Assembly (NCBI GenBank): GCA_022775985.1
Contig: JALFIM010000088.1
Coordinates: 1-34,581, forward strand
Reading direction: 5' to 3'
From: Prevotella sp.
Lineage (GTDB): Bacteria; Bacteroidota; Bacteroidia; Bacteroidales; Bacteroidaceae
Length of the DNA: 34,581 nucleotides
Positions 25,576 through 32,592 of this stretch are shown here, piece after piece. The notes beneath the pieces are model-generated. The model ran no database searches. It was not told the DNA's origin and saw only the letters and a program-made list of their open reading frames with translations. How positions within the stretch are numbered: position 1 is the stretch's first letter; every line of letters begins with the position of its first letter. A program made the position numbers and the translations under genes.

Positions 25576-26658
25576 ATGAACATACGCATTGACAAGATAA
25601 GATTACTGGCTACGGCTCTCCTGCTCATGCCTATCACCATACGGGCGCAGCACCTCGCTGTGTCAAACAACACCATTGACTGCGGGCAAGTGGCCTACAA
25701 GTCGCCCGTGACGGCTGAGTTTGAGGTCAGCAACAAGGGCGGCAGCGCCATAAAGATAAGCAAGGTAAAGACCAGTTGCGGGTGCATCAACGTGACATAT
25801 CCGCAAGGCGACATCGTGGCAGGGGAGACTTTCGCCGTCAAGGCCACGTTCGATGCCATGACAATGGGGCACTTCGACAAACTCATCGGGCTCTATGCAG
25901 CGGGCAACGACAAACCCATAGAACTGCACATGAAGGGCGTTGTGGTGAGCGAGATAGTAGACTACAACGTGGATTACCCCTTCACGCTCGGACAACTGAT
26001 GTCAGAACGCAACGACATAGAGTTTGATGACATAAACCGTGGGGAGACTCCACAGCAGCAGTTCCACATCCGCAACAACACATCACAGACTCTCATGCCG
26101 CAGATAATGCATCTGCCCAAATACATAAAGGCAGACATCGCGCCGGCAAAACTCGCACCGGGACACGATGGTACGGTGACTCTCACCCTCGACTCACGCC
26201 TTCTGCCAGAGCTCGGACTCAACCAGACGAGCGTGTTCTTAGGTTCTTTCCCCGGCGACAAGGTAGGACAGGACAAGGAGATAACGCTCTCGGCAGTGCT
26301 CCTTCCCAACTTCGAGAAGCTCACGGCAAGGCAGCTCGCCACAGCGCCTCACATCGAACTGTCGGACACTAAGATAGACATTCCGCCATTCGGCAACAAG
26401 AAGAAGCAACGCGCCGTCATCATAATAAAGAACGTGGGCAAGTCAGTTCTTGAGATAAAGAGCCTGCGCATGTTCACATCGGCACTGCAAGTATCGCTGG
26501 GCAAGGCCCGTATCGAGCCGGGCAAGGAAGCGAAACTCAAGGTCACGGTACTCGCCGACATGCTGAAGTCGGCACGAAGCAAGCCGCGAGTGCTTATGAT
26601 TACCAACGACCCTGACAACGCAAAGGTCACTATTAACGTTAATGTGAGACAACAATAA
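25576..26658 (+). CDS. DUF1573-domain periplasmic protein
   Basis: This 360-residue protein has a signal peptide (MNIRIDKIRLLATALLLMPITIRAQ). Residues 28-130 are the DUF1573 Ig-like domain (NTIDCGQVAYKSPVTAEFEV; SNKGGSAIKISKVKTSCGCI), including the typical Ser-Cys-Gly-Cys signature. A second similar module covers about 145-250 (DIEFDDINRGETPQQQFHIR), and a third, without the SCGC signature, covers about 265-358 (IELSDTKIDIPPFGNKKKQR). DUF1573 proteins are widespread in Bacteroidota and are Ig/ASPM-SPD-2-like folds with no firm function. The stop codon overlaps the ispH start by one base, so the two are translated from one message. A metabolic link is not evident. Confidence 0.85.
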   Translation: MNIRIDKIRLLATALLLMPITIRAQHLAVSNNTIDCGQVAYKSPVTAEFEVSNKGGSAIKISKVKTSCGCINVTYPQGDIVAGETFAVKATFDAMTMGHFDKLIGLYAAGNDKPIELHMKGVVVSEIVDYNVDYPFTLGQLMSERNDIEFDDINRGETPQQQFHIRNNTSQTLMPQIMHLPKYIKADIAPAKLAPGHDGTVTLTLDSRLLPELGLNQTSVFLGSFPGDKVGQDKEITLSAVLLPNFEKLTARQLATAPHIELSDTKIDIPPFGNKKKQRAVIIIKNVGKSVLEIKSLRMFTSALQVSLGKARIEPGKEAKLKVTVLADMLKSARSKPRVLMITNDPDNAKVTINVNVRQQ

Positions 26659-27515
26659 TGCTCCAGATAGAGATTGACAGCGGCAGTGGCTTCTGCTTCG
26701 GAGTGACTACTGCCATAAAGAAAGCCGAAGAAGAGCTCGCTGATGGCAACACGCTGTATTGCCTTGGCGACATCGTACACAACGGCATGGAGGTGGAAAG
26801 GCTGCACGAAAGAGGGCTCATCACCATCAACCACGATGACATGAGCAGGCTCAAAGGCGTGAAAGTGCTGCTCCGTGCGCACGGAGAACCGCCACAGACC
26901 TACTCCACCGCCGAGGCCAACGACATACAGATAATAGACGCTACATGCCCCGTAGTGCTGCAACTGCAACGCCGCATCAAGCGACAGTACGACTCCAATC
27001 CGCAAGCACAGATTGTAATATTCGGCAAGAACGGCCATGCCGAGGTGCTCGGGCTGGTAGGACAGACACAGGGCAAGGCCGTAGTGGTGGAGAACATAGA
27101 CGACGTGAAGCGGCTGGACTTCTCGCGTGACACCTATTTATACTCACAGACGACGAAGAGTCTTGACGAGTTTCACCGCATAATAGAGTACATCCAGTCG
27201 CACATAGCACCCACGGCCACGTTCAAGAGTTTCGATACTATATGCCGTCAGGTGGCCAACCGCATGCCAAACATAGGCGCATTCGCCGCCCGTCACGACA
27301 TAATTCTGTTCGTATGCGGCAGGAAGAGCAGCAACGGCAAGGTGCTTTTCAACGAGTGCCGACGCGTAAACCCCAACTGTCATCTCATAGAACAGCCAGA
27401 GGAAATAGACATCACATGGCTTGACGGTGTGGGGACAGTAGGTATATGCGGAGCCACAAGCACCCCGAAATGGCTCATGGAGAAATGCCGCGACTTCATA
27501 ATGAAACACCTCTGA
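26658..27515 (+). CDS. ispH: 4-hydroxy-3-methylbut-2-enyl diphosphate reductase IspH (LytB)
   Basis: IspH is the iron-sulfur enzyme that makes IPP and DMAPP in the last step of the MEP isoprenoid pathway. The 285-residue length is normal. The three cluster Cys are visible: Cys13 (SGFCFGVTTAIKKAEE), Cys97 (IIDATCPVVLQLQ) and Cys196 (FDTICRQVANR). Other landmarks are GDIVHNGMEVERL, RAHGEPP, the catalytic Glu129 in GHAEVLGLVGQ (the family usually has HPEV), and GICGATSTPKWLME. The start ATG overlaps the DUF1573 stop codon by one base (TAATG). The enzyme is cytoplasmic. A nine-unit 22-bp repeat array begins 6 bp after the stop codon, and no hairpin terminator is seen before the next gene. Confidence 0.95.
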   Translation: MLQIEIDSGSGFCFGVTTAIKKAEEELADGNTLYCLGDIVHNGMEVERLHERGLITINHDDMSRLKGVKVLLRAHGEPPQTYSTAEANDIQIIDATCPVVLQLQRRIKRQYDSNPQAQIVIFGKNGHAEVLGLVGQTQGKAVVVENIDDVKRLDFSRDTYLYSQTTKSLDEFHRIIEYIQSHIAPTATFKSFDTICRQVANRMPNIGAFAARHDIILFVCGRKSSNGKVLFNECRRVNPNCHLIEQPEEIDITWLDGVGTVGICGATSTPKWLMEKCRDFIMKHL

Positions 27516-27521
27516 CTACGA

Positions 27522-27719
27522 CATGGCATGACAGAAAAGCATCCATGGCGTGATAAAAGAGCATCCGTGGCATGACAAAAGGGCATCCATGGCGTGACAG
27601 AAAAGTCCTTGTGGCGCGACAAGAGAGAATATGTGGCGTAGCAAAAGGGCTTTAATGACAAGCACGATGAGTTTCAATGACAAGCTCAAAGGGCCGCAAT
27701 GGCAAGCACGGAGCATCAA
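27522..27719 (+). repeat. Nine-unit 22-bp degenerate tandem array after ispH
   Basis: Nine consecutive units start exactly every 22 bp at 27522, 27544, 27566, 27588, 27610, 27632, 27654, 27676 and 27698. Units 1-4 begin with CRTGGC and mostly end GCATC, with TGACA and an A-rich centre. Units 5-6 begin TGTGGCG, and units 7-9 begin AATGRCAAGC. There are no spacers and no length variation. The array fills the gap up to 37 bp before the next start codon. Confidence 0.9.
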
Positions 27720-27756
27720 TACAAATAAACGACAACACCCAAATAAAGAACGTGTA

Positions 27757-29601
27757 ATGTGGAGTAGACTAAAATATCTCATATCATTCTTTATCACAGT
27801 ATGGGCATTCGCCATACTACAAAAGCCCGTATTCATGCTATACAATGCACAGCACGAATACTCATTCGGCGACTATCTTGAGGTGATGCTGCACGGAGCA
27901 GGGCTCGACGCCACCACCACCGGCTACCTCACCATATTCCCCTTCATCGTAATCATTGCCTCGGTATGGTTCAGGCACATGCCTTTCCGCAAGCTGCTGC
28001 TGCCATACTACATCATCATAATGCTGCTGCTGTCGCTCATCTTCATAAGCGACATGTCGCTGTTTGACTTCTGGCAGACCAAGCTTGATGCCTCCGTATT
28101 CATCTATATAGACTCCCCACGCAACGCCCTGGCAAGTGTCTCGGGCAAGTTCATAGCGATACGCGTGGCCGCGATACTCATACTCACGGCCATAATGACG
28201 CTGCTTATGTGCCTGTTCACCCCTCGCCAGTTGCCCAAAGTCAACATGATAGGCCAGCAGATGCTCGCCACGATATGCGCGTTGCCCATCGGCGGACTGC
28301 TGTTCTTAGTAATACGCGGCGGCATAAGGGTGTCTACGGCCAACGTAGGCGATGCCTATTACAGCAGCGACCAGTTCCTCAACATGTCGGCAGTGAACCC
28401 AGTGTTCAGCCTGTTGTCAAGCACCTCCAAGCAGAAACGGTACGAGGACGAGTTCAACTTCTATGACGAGCCTACCCGCAAGCGCCTCATGCAGGGACTG
28501 TACGGCAAGAGCGATGCCGCCACCACATACGTACTCAACACCGCACGACCCAATATCTTAGTGATATTCATGGAGGGATTCGGTGCCACCATGGTGGAGA
28601 AACTCGGCGGGCAAGCCGGCGTAGCTCCCAACCTGTGCAAGCTTGCCGACAGCGGCGTGTTCTTCTCACGTGCCTTCGCCAACAGTTTCCGCACCGACAG
28701 GGGCACAGTGTGTACGTTCAGCGGCTATCCCGGACTGCCCACCATGTCGGTAATGAAGGTGCCGAACATCAGCCGGACGATGCCGAACATAGCGTCTACG
28801 CTGGCAAAAGCCGGCTACAAGACCGACTTCCTCTACGGTGGCGACATAGACTTCACCAACATGCGCAGCTATCTTATGAGCGGAGGATTCCAGCATATCA
28901 CCTCGCAGGACGACTTCTCTCTGTCTGACCGCAACTACAGCAAGTGGGGAGTGCCCGACGGCACGACCTTCAACAGGCTCTACGACATGCTCAAGGAGCG
29001 CGACGGCAAGTCGCCGTGGTTCACGGCTTTCCTCACGCTGAGCAGCCATGAGCCATTCGAGGTGCCGTTCAAGAAGTTCGCCGACGACCACTACAACGCC
29101 TTCGCCTACACCGACCACTGCATAGGCGAGTTCATCAGCAAGTTCAGGAAACTGCCCCAGTGGCGCAACACGCTCATAGTGCTGCTGCCAGACCACGGCA
29201 TACCATACCCCAAGGAGGGCGAGCGTTTCAGCCCGCGCTTCTTCAGGATACCCATCATCTGGACTGGAGGAGCCGTCAGCAAGCCCATGACATTCGAGAA
29301 AATCATCAACCAGACCGACCTCGCCGCCACCCTGCTCGCACAGCTCGGACTGCGCCATGACGACTTCGCGTTCAGCCGCAACGTGCTCAGCGCCACTTAC
29401 GACGAGCCGTTCGCGTTCTACACCTTCGACAACGGTTTCGCGTTTCTCGACAACAGCGGCGTGAGCGTCTACGACAATGTGTCGGACAAGGTGTTCTTCC
29501 GCGTAGCGCCAGACGGCGACCGCGTGAGCAAGGGCAAGGCCATACTGCAGACCCTCTACGACGACCTCGGCAGACGCAACTCCCCGAAAGCGCGTAAATG
29601 A
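27757..29601 (+). CDS. LTA-synthase-like membrane sulfatase/phosphoglycerol transferase-family protein
   Basis: From the ATG at 27757 (MWSRLKYLISFFITVWAFAI) the protein has 614 residues; the frame is open 42 codons earlier but only across the 22-bp repeat array. About five transmembrane segments fill residues 5-215. A periplasmic alkaline-phosphatase/sulfatase-fold domain follows: Glu273 (VIFMEGFGATMVEKLGG) as metal ligand, Thr313 (SFRTDRGTVCTFSGYPGLP) as the likely nucleophile, and Asp479-His480 (LLPDHGIPYPKEGERF). This is the layout of LtaS, OpgB and phosphoethanolamine transferases. Gram-negative bacteria have no lipoteichoic acid, so it probably transfers a phospho-head-group to an envelope glycan or lipid; the substrate is not readable. 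It may be co-transcribed with ispH. Confidence 0.85.
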   Translation: MWSRLKYLISFFITVWAFAILQKPVFMLYNAQHEYSFGDYLEVMLHGAGLDATTTGYLTIFPFIVIIASVWFRHMPFRKLLLPYYIIIMLLLSLIFISDMSLFDFWQTKLDASVFIYIDSPRNALASVSGKFIAIRVAAILILTAIMTLLMCLFTPRQLPKVNMIGQQMLATICALPIGGLLFLVIRGGIRVSTANVGDAYYSSDQFLNMSAVNPVFSLLSSTSKQKRYEDEFNFYDEPTRKRLMQGLYGKSDAATTYVLNTARPNILVIFMEGFGATMVEKLGGQAGVAPNLCKLADSGVFFSRAFANSFRTDRGTVCTFSGYPGLPTMSVMKVPNISRTMPNIASTLAKAGYKTDFLYGGDIDFTNMRSYLMSGGFQHITSQDDFSLSDRNYSKWGVPDGTTFNRLYDMLKERDGKSPWFTAFLTLSSHEPFEVPFKKFADDHYNAFAYTDHCIGEFISKFRKLPQWRNTLIVLLPDHGIPYPKEGERFSPRFFRIPIIWTGGAVSKPMTFEKIINQTDLAATLLAQLGLRHDDFAFSRNVLSATYDEPFAFYTFDNGFAFLDNSGVSVYDNVSDKVFFRVAPDGDRVSKGKAILQTLYDDLGRRNSPKARK

Positions 29602-29642
29602 CGGTACGGCATGATGCAAGTGACGGCACGACATGAGACATG
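29599..29642 (+). repeat. Two 22-bp tandem units beginning at the stop codon of the LTA-synthase-like gene
   Basis: Units 29599-29620 and 29621-29642 match at 17 of 22 positions; both start TGACGG and contain ACG-CATGA. The first unit begins with the TGA stop codon itself. The terminator follows 36 bp later. Confidence 0.7.
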
Positions 29643-29677
29643 CCAAGGCCACTTACCACACATATTACCAACCACAT

Positions 29678-29721
29678 AAAGCAGACACGGACGCCATGCC
29701 GTGTCTGCTTTTTTTGTTTTT
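29678..29721 (+). terminator. Strong terminator of the LTA-synthase-like gene
   Basis: AAAGCAGACACGG (29678-29690) pairs perfectly with CCGTGTCTGCTTT (29699-29711), with an 8-nt loop, and continues into TTTTTGTTTTT. Confidence 0.9.
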
Positions 29722-29773
29722 CCCCATGCAATATTCGCGCCACTTGTCAGTTTAACATATAAACAATACAAAT

Positions 29774-30352
29774 ATGCCACACTACATCAACCACCTGCTG
29801 TTGGCCCTGCTGCTGCTCACCACGGCATGCACGTCAGACGACAGCATGCCCAACGGCATCATACAAGGCCCCGTCAACGACAAGGCACAGGCCGTATATG
29901 AAGGCAACTGGACCATAGGCAACTACAACGCCGGCACCGCCGAGATGACAGCGAGCTCCAGCGGTTTCTCGTTCGGCACCATACCCTTCGCAGCCATACT
30001 CCGCATGGCCATACCGCACAGCAACGTAAGCTGCGACAACACCACCGGCTTCGTGGTGCCCTACACCGAGACTGGCATCTCAGACCAGGCCATATACATG
30101 CAGCTCAACAGCAGCATGTGGAGTACGCCGGCCACCATAGACGACCAGAACGTCACGGCAAGGATATACTTCGCATCGCCTTTCAACACCCAGCACCGCC
30201 GGCACATAGCCACATACTCACGCCTCTCGGGCAACTACACCATGACCCTGTACGTGGCGAGAGTGGAACTTGCCGACAATGAAGGACAGACCGTGCGCAC
30301 CGTAGAGGCCGACCTCACAATGAAATTCGCCACCACACGGCGCACAAAATAA
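29774..30352 (+). CDS. Small lipoprotein, possibly DUF4840-like
   Basis: This 192-residue protein has a lipoprotein signal (MPHYINHLLLALLLLTTAC) with the lipidated Cys at residue 19. The mature region is beta-rich. It opens VYEGNWTIGNYNAGTAEMTA, which resembles the start of the DUF4840 lipoproteins of Bacteroidales, and ends with VARVELADNEGQTVRTVEADLTMKF. No catalytic motif is seen. It lies 13 bp upstream of the ECF sigma gene on the same strand, so the lipoprotein, sigma factor and barrel protein look like one operon. A link to envelope sensing is possible but is inference. No TAnnTTTG box was found in the 52 bp between the preceding terminator and the start. Confidence 0.7.
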   Translation: MPHYINHLLLALLLLTTACTSDDSMPNGIIQGPVNDKAQAVYEGNWTIGNYNAGTAEMTASSSGFSFGTIPFAAILRMAIPHSNVSCDNTTGFVVPYTETGISDQAIYMQLNSSMWSTPATIDDQNVTARIYFASPFNTQHRRHIATYSRLSGNYTMTLYVARVELADNEGQTVRTVEADLTMKFATTRRTK

Positions 30353-30365
30353 CCCAGACAGCGAA

Positions 30366-30902
30366 GTGCAGACAGAAGAACGACTCGTAAGCGACATAAA
30401 ACGTGGAGACCGCAAGGCCATGCGCACCCTCTACGACCAATATTCGGGACATGTGATGGCGATAGCCATGCGCTACGTTCCGAACAGGGACGACGCGCTC
30501 GACATCGTACAAGACACGTTCGTGAAGGTGCTCACGTCATTCGGTGGCTTCGAGTACCGTGGCACAGGCTCGCTGAAGGCATGGATATCGCGCATAGCAT
30601 CAAACATGGCTCTCGACTTCCTGCGCCGCCGCAACATGATAAGCATCAGCGACACCATACCCGACATGGCCGACACGCCATCGCCCGACATCGGCGGCAT
30701 CAGCGACAAGGTGCTCTTCGAACTGATAGGTCAGCTCCCCACAGGCTACCGCGTGGTGCTCAACATGTTCGTGTTCGAGCAGATGAGCCACAAGGAGATA
30801 GCCGCCAAGCTGGGGATAAAGGAATGCACCTCGGCATCGCAATACTTCCACGCCAAGAAACTGCTTGGCAAAATGATAGAACAGTACAACAAACGACAAT
30901 AA
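30366..30902 (+). CDS. ECF-type RNA polymerase sigma factor
   Basis: This 178-residue protein has region 2 at about 8-85 (KAMRTLYDQYSGHVMAIAMR; DDALDIVQDTFVKVLTSFGG; SLKAWISRIASNMALDFLRR) and region 4 at about 115-172 (LFELIGQLPTGYRVVLNMFV, then FEQMSHKEIAAKLGIKE). The start is a GTG at 30366; no ATG is in frame between it and the preceding gene. ECF factors direct RNA polymerase to envelope or stress regulons and are usually held by an anti-sigma factor. The next gene starts 4 bp later and encodes a protein with a short cytoplasmic head and one membrane helix, a candidate regulator of this sigma factor. Confidence 0.92.
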   Translation: MQTEERLVSDIKRGDRKAMRTLYDQYSGHVMAIAMRYVPNRDDALDIVQDTFVKVLTSFGGFEYRGTGSLKAWISRIASNMALDFLRRRNMISISDTIPDMADTPSPDIGGISDKVLFELIGQLPTGYRVVLNMFVFEQMSHKEIAAKLGIKECTSASQYFHAKKLLGKMIEQYNKRQ

Positions 30903-30906
30903 CGAC

Positions 30907-32184
30907 ATGACGCATAAAGATTGGACAGACCAGTTGCGCGACAGGCTCGCCGACGCGAGCATCGACGCACCCGACGAGTTGTGGAGCCGTATAGAGCAGC
31001 GACTCGACGCGCCCTCTGACGCGCCCGTCACACATACCACCATCACGCACCGCCGCCGACAGCTATGGTGGGCGGCGGCCGCTGCCGTCATCATAGCGGT
31101 GCTCACCACCACGGCCGTGTACCTCGGCAATGGGGTGAGCAAGGACACGCAGACCATAGCCGGCATAGAGTCGGCCACAAGCCAACTGCGCGGCCAGCGC
31201 ACAGCCTCTACGGCACAGGCCCCAGAAGCAGCCGCCACAGCCACCCACTCCACACCGGAAGCCACCGTGCTGACGGCCGATGCCACCACCACGATGACAC
31301 GCAGCACCACACGCAGAGCAGCCTATGCCAACAACAGCGAGAGCCGTATGACCGCGCCATATAGCGACAATATGCAAGCCGCCGCGCCACAGGCTGTGGC
31401 CGAAAGTGCCAAAGAGCCGGCCACAGCAGCAGCACGCAAGAGCGAAGCCCCTTCTACGCCCACACGCAGCACGCAAGCAGTGCGGGCCAAGAAACTGCCG
31501 CTGCCGCCTGACACGGGCGACTCTGGCACGGCCGGCGCACGCAGCCACCGCTCACACTGGAACGTAGGAGTGAGCACCGAGGGCTCCATGGGCACATACG
31601 ACGTAAATGGCAACATACGCCCCATACTACACTCGTCTACCGACAACTCCATGGCGCTGCTCCGTGTCAACACTATACTCACGGAGGACTGCCACGAGAA
31701 AAGCTCACACCACATGCCCATGTCGTTCGGTCTCACCACATCGTACAGTCTCACCGACCGCATGGCCGTAAGCACCGGACTGGTGCTCACGCGCACCACC
31801 TCCGACTTCGAGCGCGGTACAGCCAACAACATGCAGAAGGAGAGCCAGACCCTCTACTACATAGGCGTGCCGCTCAACGTGAGCTACACCGTGTGGGGCA
31901 ACCGCATGCTCAAGACCTACGTACAGGCAGGGGCACAGGCCGACTTCAACGTGTCGGCAAACTTACAGTCAAACAACGTAAACACTGACATAAAGAAAGA
32001 CCGTCCGCAATTCTCGGCAGGGGCATCTGCCGGCGTGCAGCTCAACTTCGTGCCACAGGCCGGCATATACGTGGAGCCTGGCGTGCGCTACTATTTCGAC
32101 AACAACAGCAGCGTGCAGAACATATACAAGGAGCATCCGTGCAACTTCAGTCTGCAAATAGGTCTGCGCTACAACATAAAATAA
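30907..32184 (+). CDS. Candidate anti-sigma-like protein: cytoplasmic head, one TM helix, C-terminal outer-membrane-barrel-like domain
   Basis: This 425-residue protein has no signal peptide. Residues 1-50 form a short charged cytoplasmic head (WTDQLRDRLADASIDAPDEL, then WSRIEQRL). One helix spans the membrane (residues 53-73, LWWAAAAAVIIAVLTTTAVYL). Residues 75-205 are a Thr/Ala/Ser-rich, probably disordered linker. Residues 208-425 look like a small outer-membrane beta-barrel of PorT/OmpA-like type (HWNVGVSTEGSMGTYDVNGN; FGLTTSYSLTDRMAVSTGLV; AGIYVEPGVRYYFDNNSSVQ; FSLQIGLRYNIK). Co-location 4 bp after the ECF sigma gene suggests that it controls that sigma factor. An inner-membrane anchor fused to a barrel-like domain is topologically odd, though similar sigma-linked proteins are known in Bacteroidota. 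Confidence 0.78.
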   Translation: MTHKDWTDQLRDRLADASIDAPDELWSRIEQRLDAPSDAPVTHTTITHRRRQLWWAAAAAVIIAVLTTTAVYLGNGVSKDTQTIAGIESATSQLRGQRTASTAQAPEAAATATHSTPEATVLTADATTTMTRSTTRRAAYANNSESRMTAPYSDNMQAAAPQAVAESAKEPATAAARKSEAPSTPTRSTQAVRAKKLPLPPDTGDSGTAGARSHRSHWNVGVSTEGSMGTYDVNGNIRPILHSSTDNSMALLRVNTILTEDCHEKSSHHMPMSFGLTTSYSLTDRMAVSTGLVLTRTTSDFERGTANNMQKESQTLYYIGVPLNVSYTVWGNRMLKTYVQAGAQADFNVSANLQSNNVNTDIKKDRPQFSAGASAGVQLNFVPQAGIYVEPGVRYYFDNNSSVQNIYKEHPCNFSLQIGLRYNIK

Positions 32185-32275
32185 CGCCCCATCGTGGCAA
32201 GCCGGCCACCACGACAGGCACACAGGCACGAACAGGCACGATCATTGCCGACTACCTAACAAGCCATACCGCATC

Positions 32276-32377
32276 ACGAAACGGCCCGTTTCGCAGCGCG
32301 ATTCGGCCCATTTCGCAACCTAAAACGGCCCATTTCGCAGTGCGAAATGGACCGTTTTGCAACATATTGTAAATCAA
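32276..32377 (-). repeat. GGCC-centred four-unit interspersed element, copy 3 (inverted)
   Basis: Cores at 32283, 32305, 32327 and 32349 (the last is GGAC) are 22 bp apart. Read on the minus strand it begins with a head TTGATTTACAATATGTTGC, nearly the same as copy 1, then one inverted unit and three direct units. The unit next to the head pairs with its neighbour over 18 bp with one mismatch, leaving a one-base centre. Confidence 0.85.
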
Positions 32378-32485
32378 TATATTATACGGCAAGTACTGTT
32401 CACATCCATGATACTATTGTATCGGGCTGAAGCCGAAAGCGTATCAAAAAAAATACACAGGCATCACCATTTCAGATTTTTGTTG

Positions 32486-32493
32486 TAATTTTG
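32486..32493 (+). promoter_or_regulatory. -7 promoter box of the secreted anchor-J-like gene
   Basis: TAATTTTG followed by C fits TAnnTTTG. The predicted leader is about 95 nt. The -33 region (ATTTCAG) is weak. Confidence 0.55.
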
Positions 32494-32592
32494 CAGCCGA
32501 ACAACGACAAGCATCATACCACCGCGCCATACGTGGCGCACAATGGCGGCACACTCATTCACGGATAAACATATAAACCAACATACATCAAG

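Larger units (their letters stand above)
32185..32592. other. Gene-free interval before the secreted anchor-J-like gene
   Basis: No gene is seen. The interval contains three ACAGGCAC repeats (32214-32240), the third GGCC-centred element, a TAnnTTTG promoter, and a small GCGCCA/TGGCGC hairpin in the presumed 5' leader. Confidence 0.6.

Noticed and set aside
27522..27719. CRISPR array
   Set aside because: Units are contiguous with no unique spacers, they diverge strongly, and no cas gene is in the window.
27631..27756. N-terminal extension of the LTA-synthase-like protein
   Set aside because: The extra codons translate the 22-bp repeats and are not hydrophobic or family-like; the membrane protein begins naturally at 27757.
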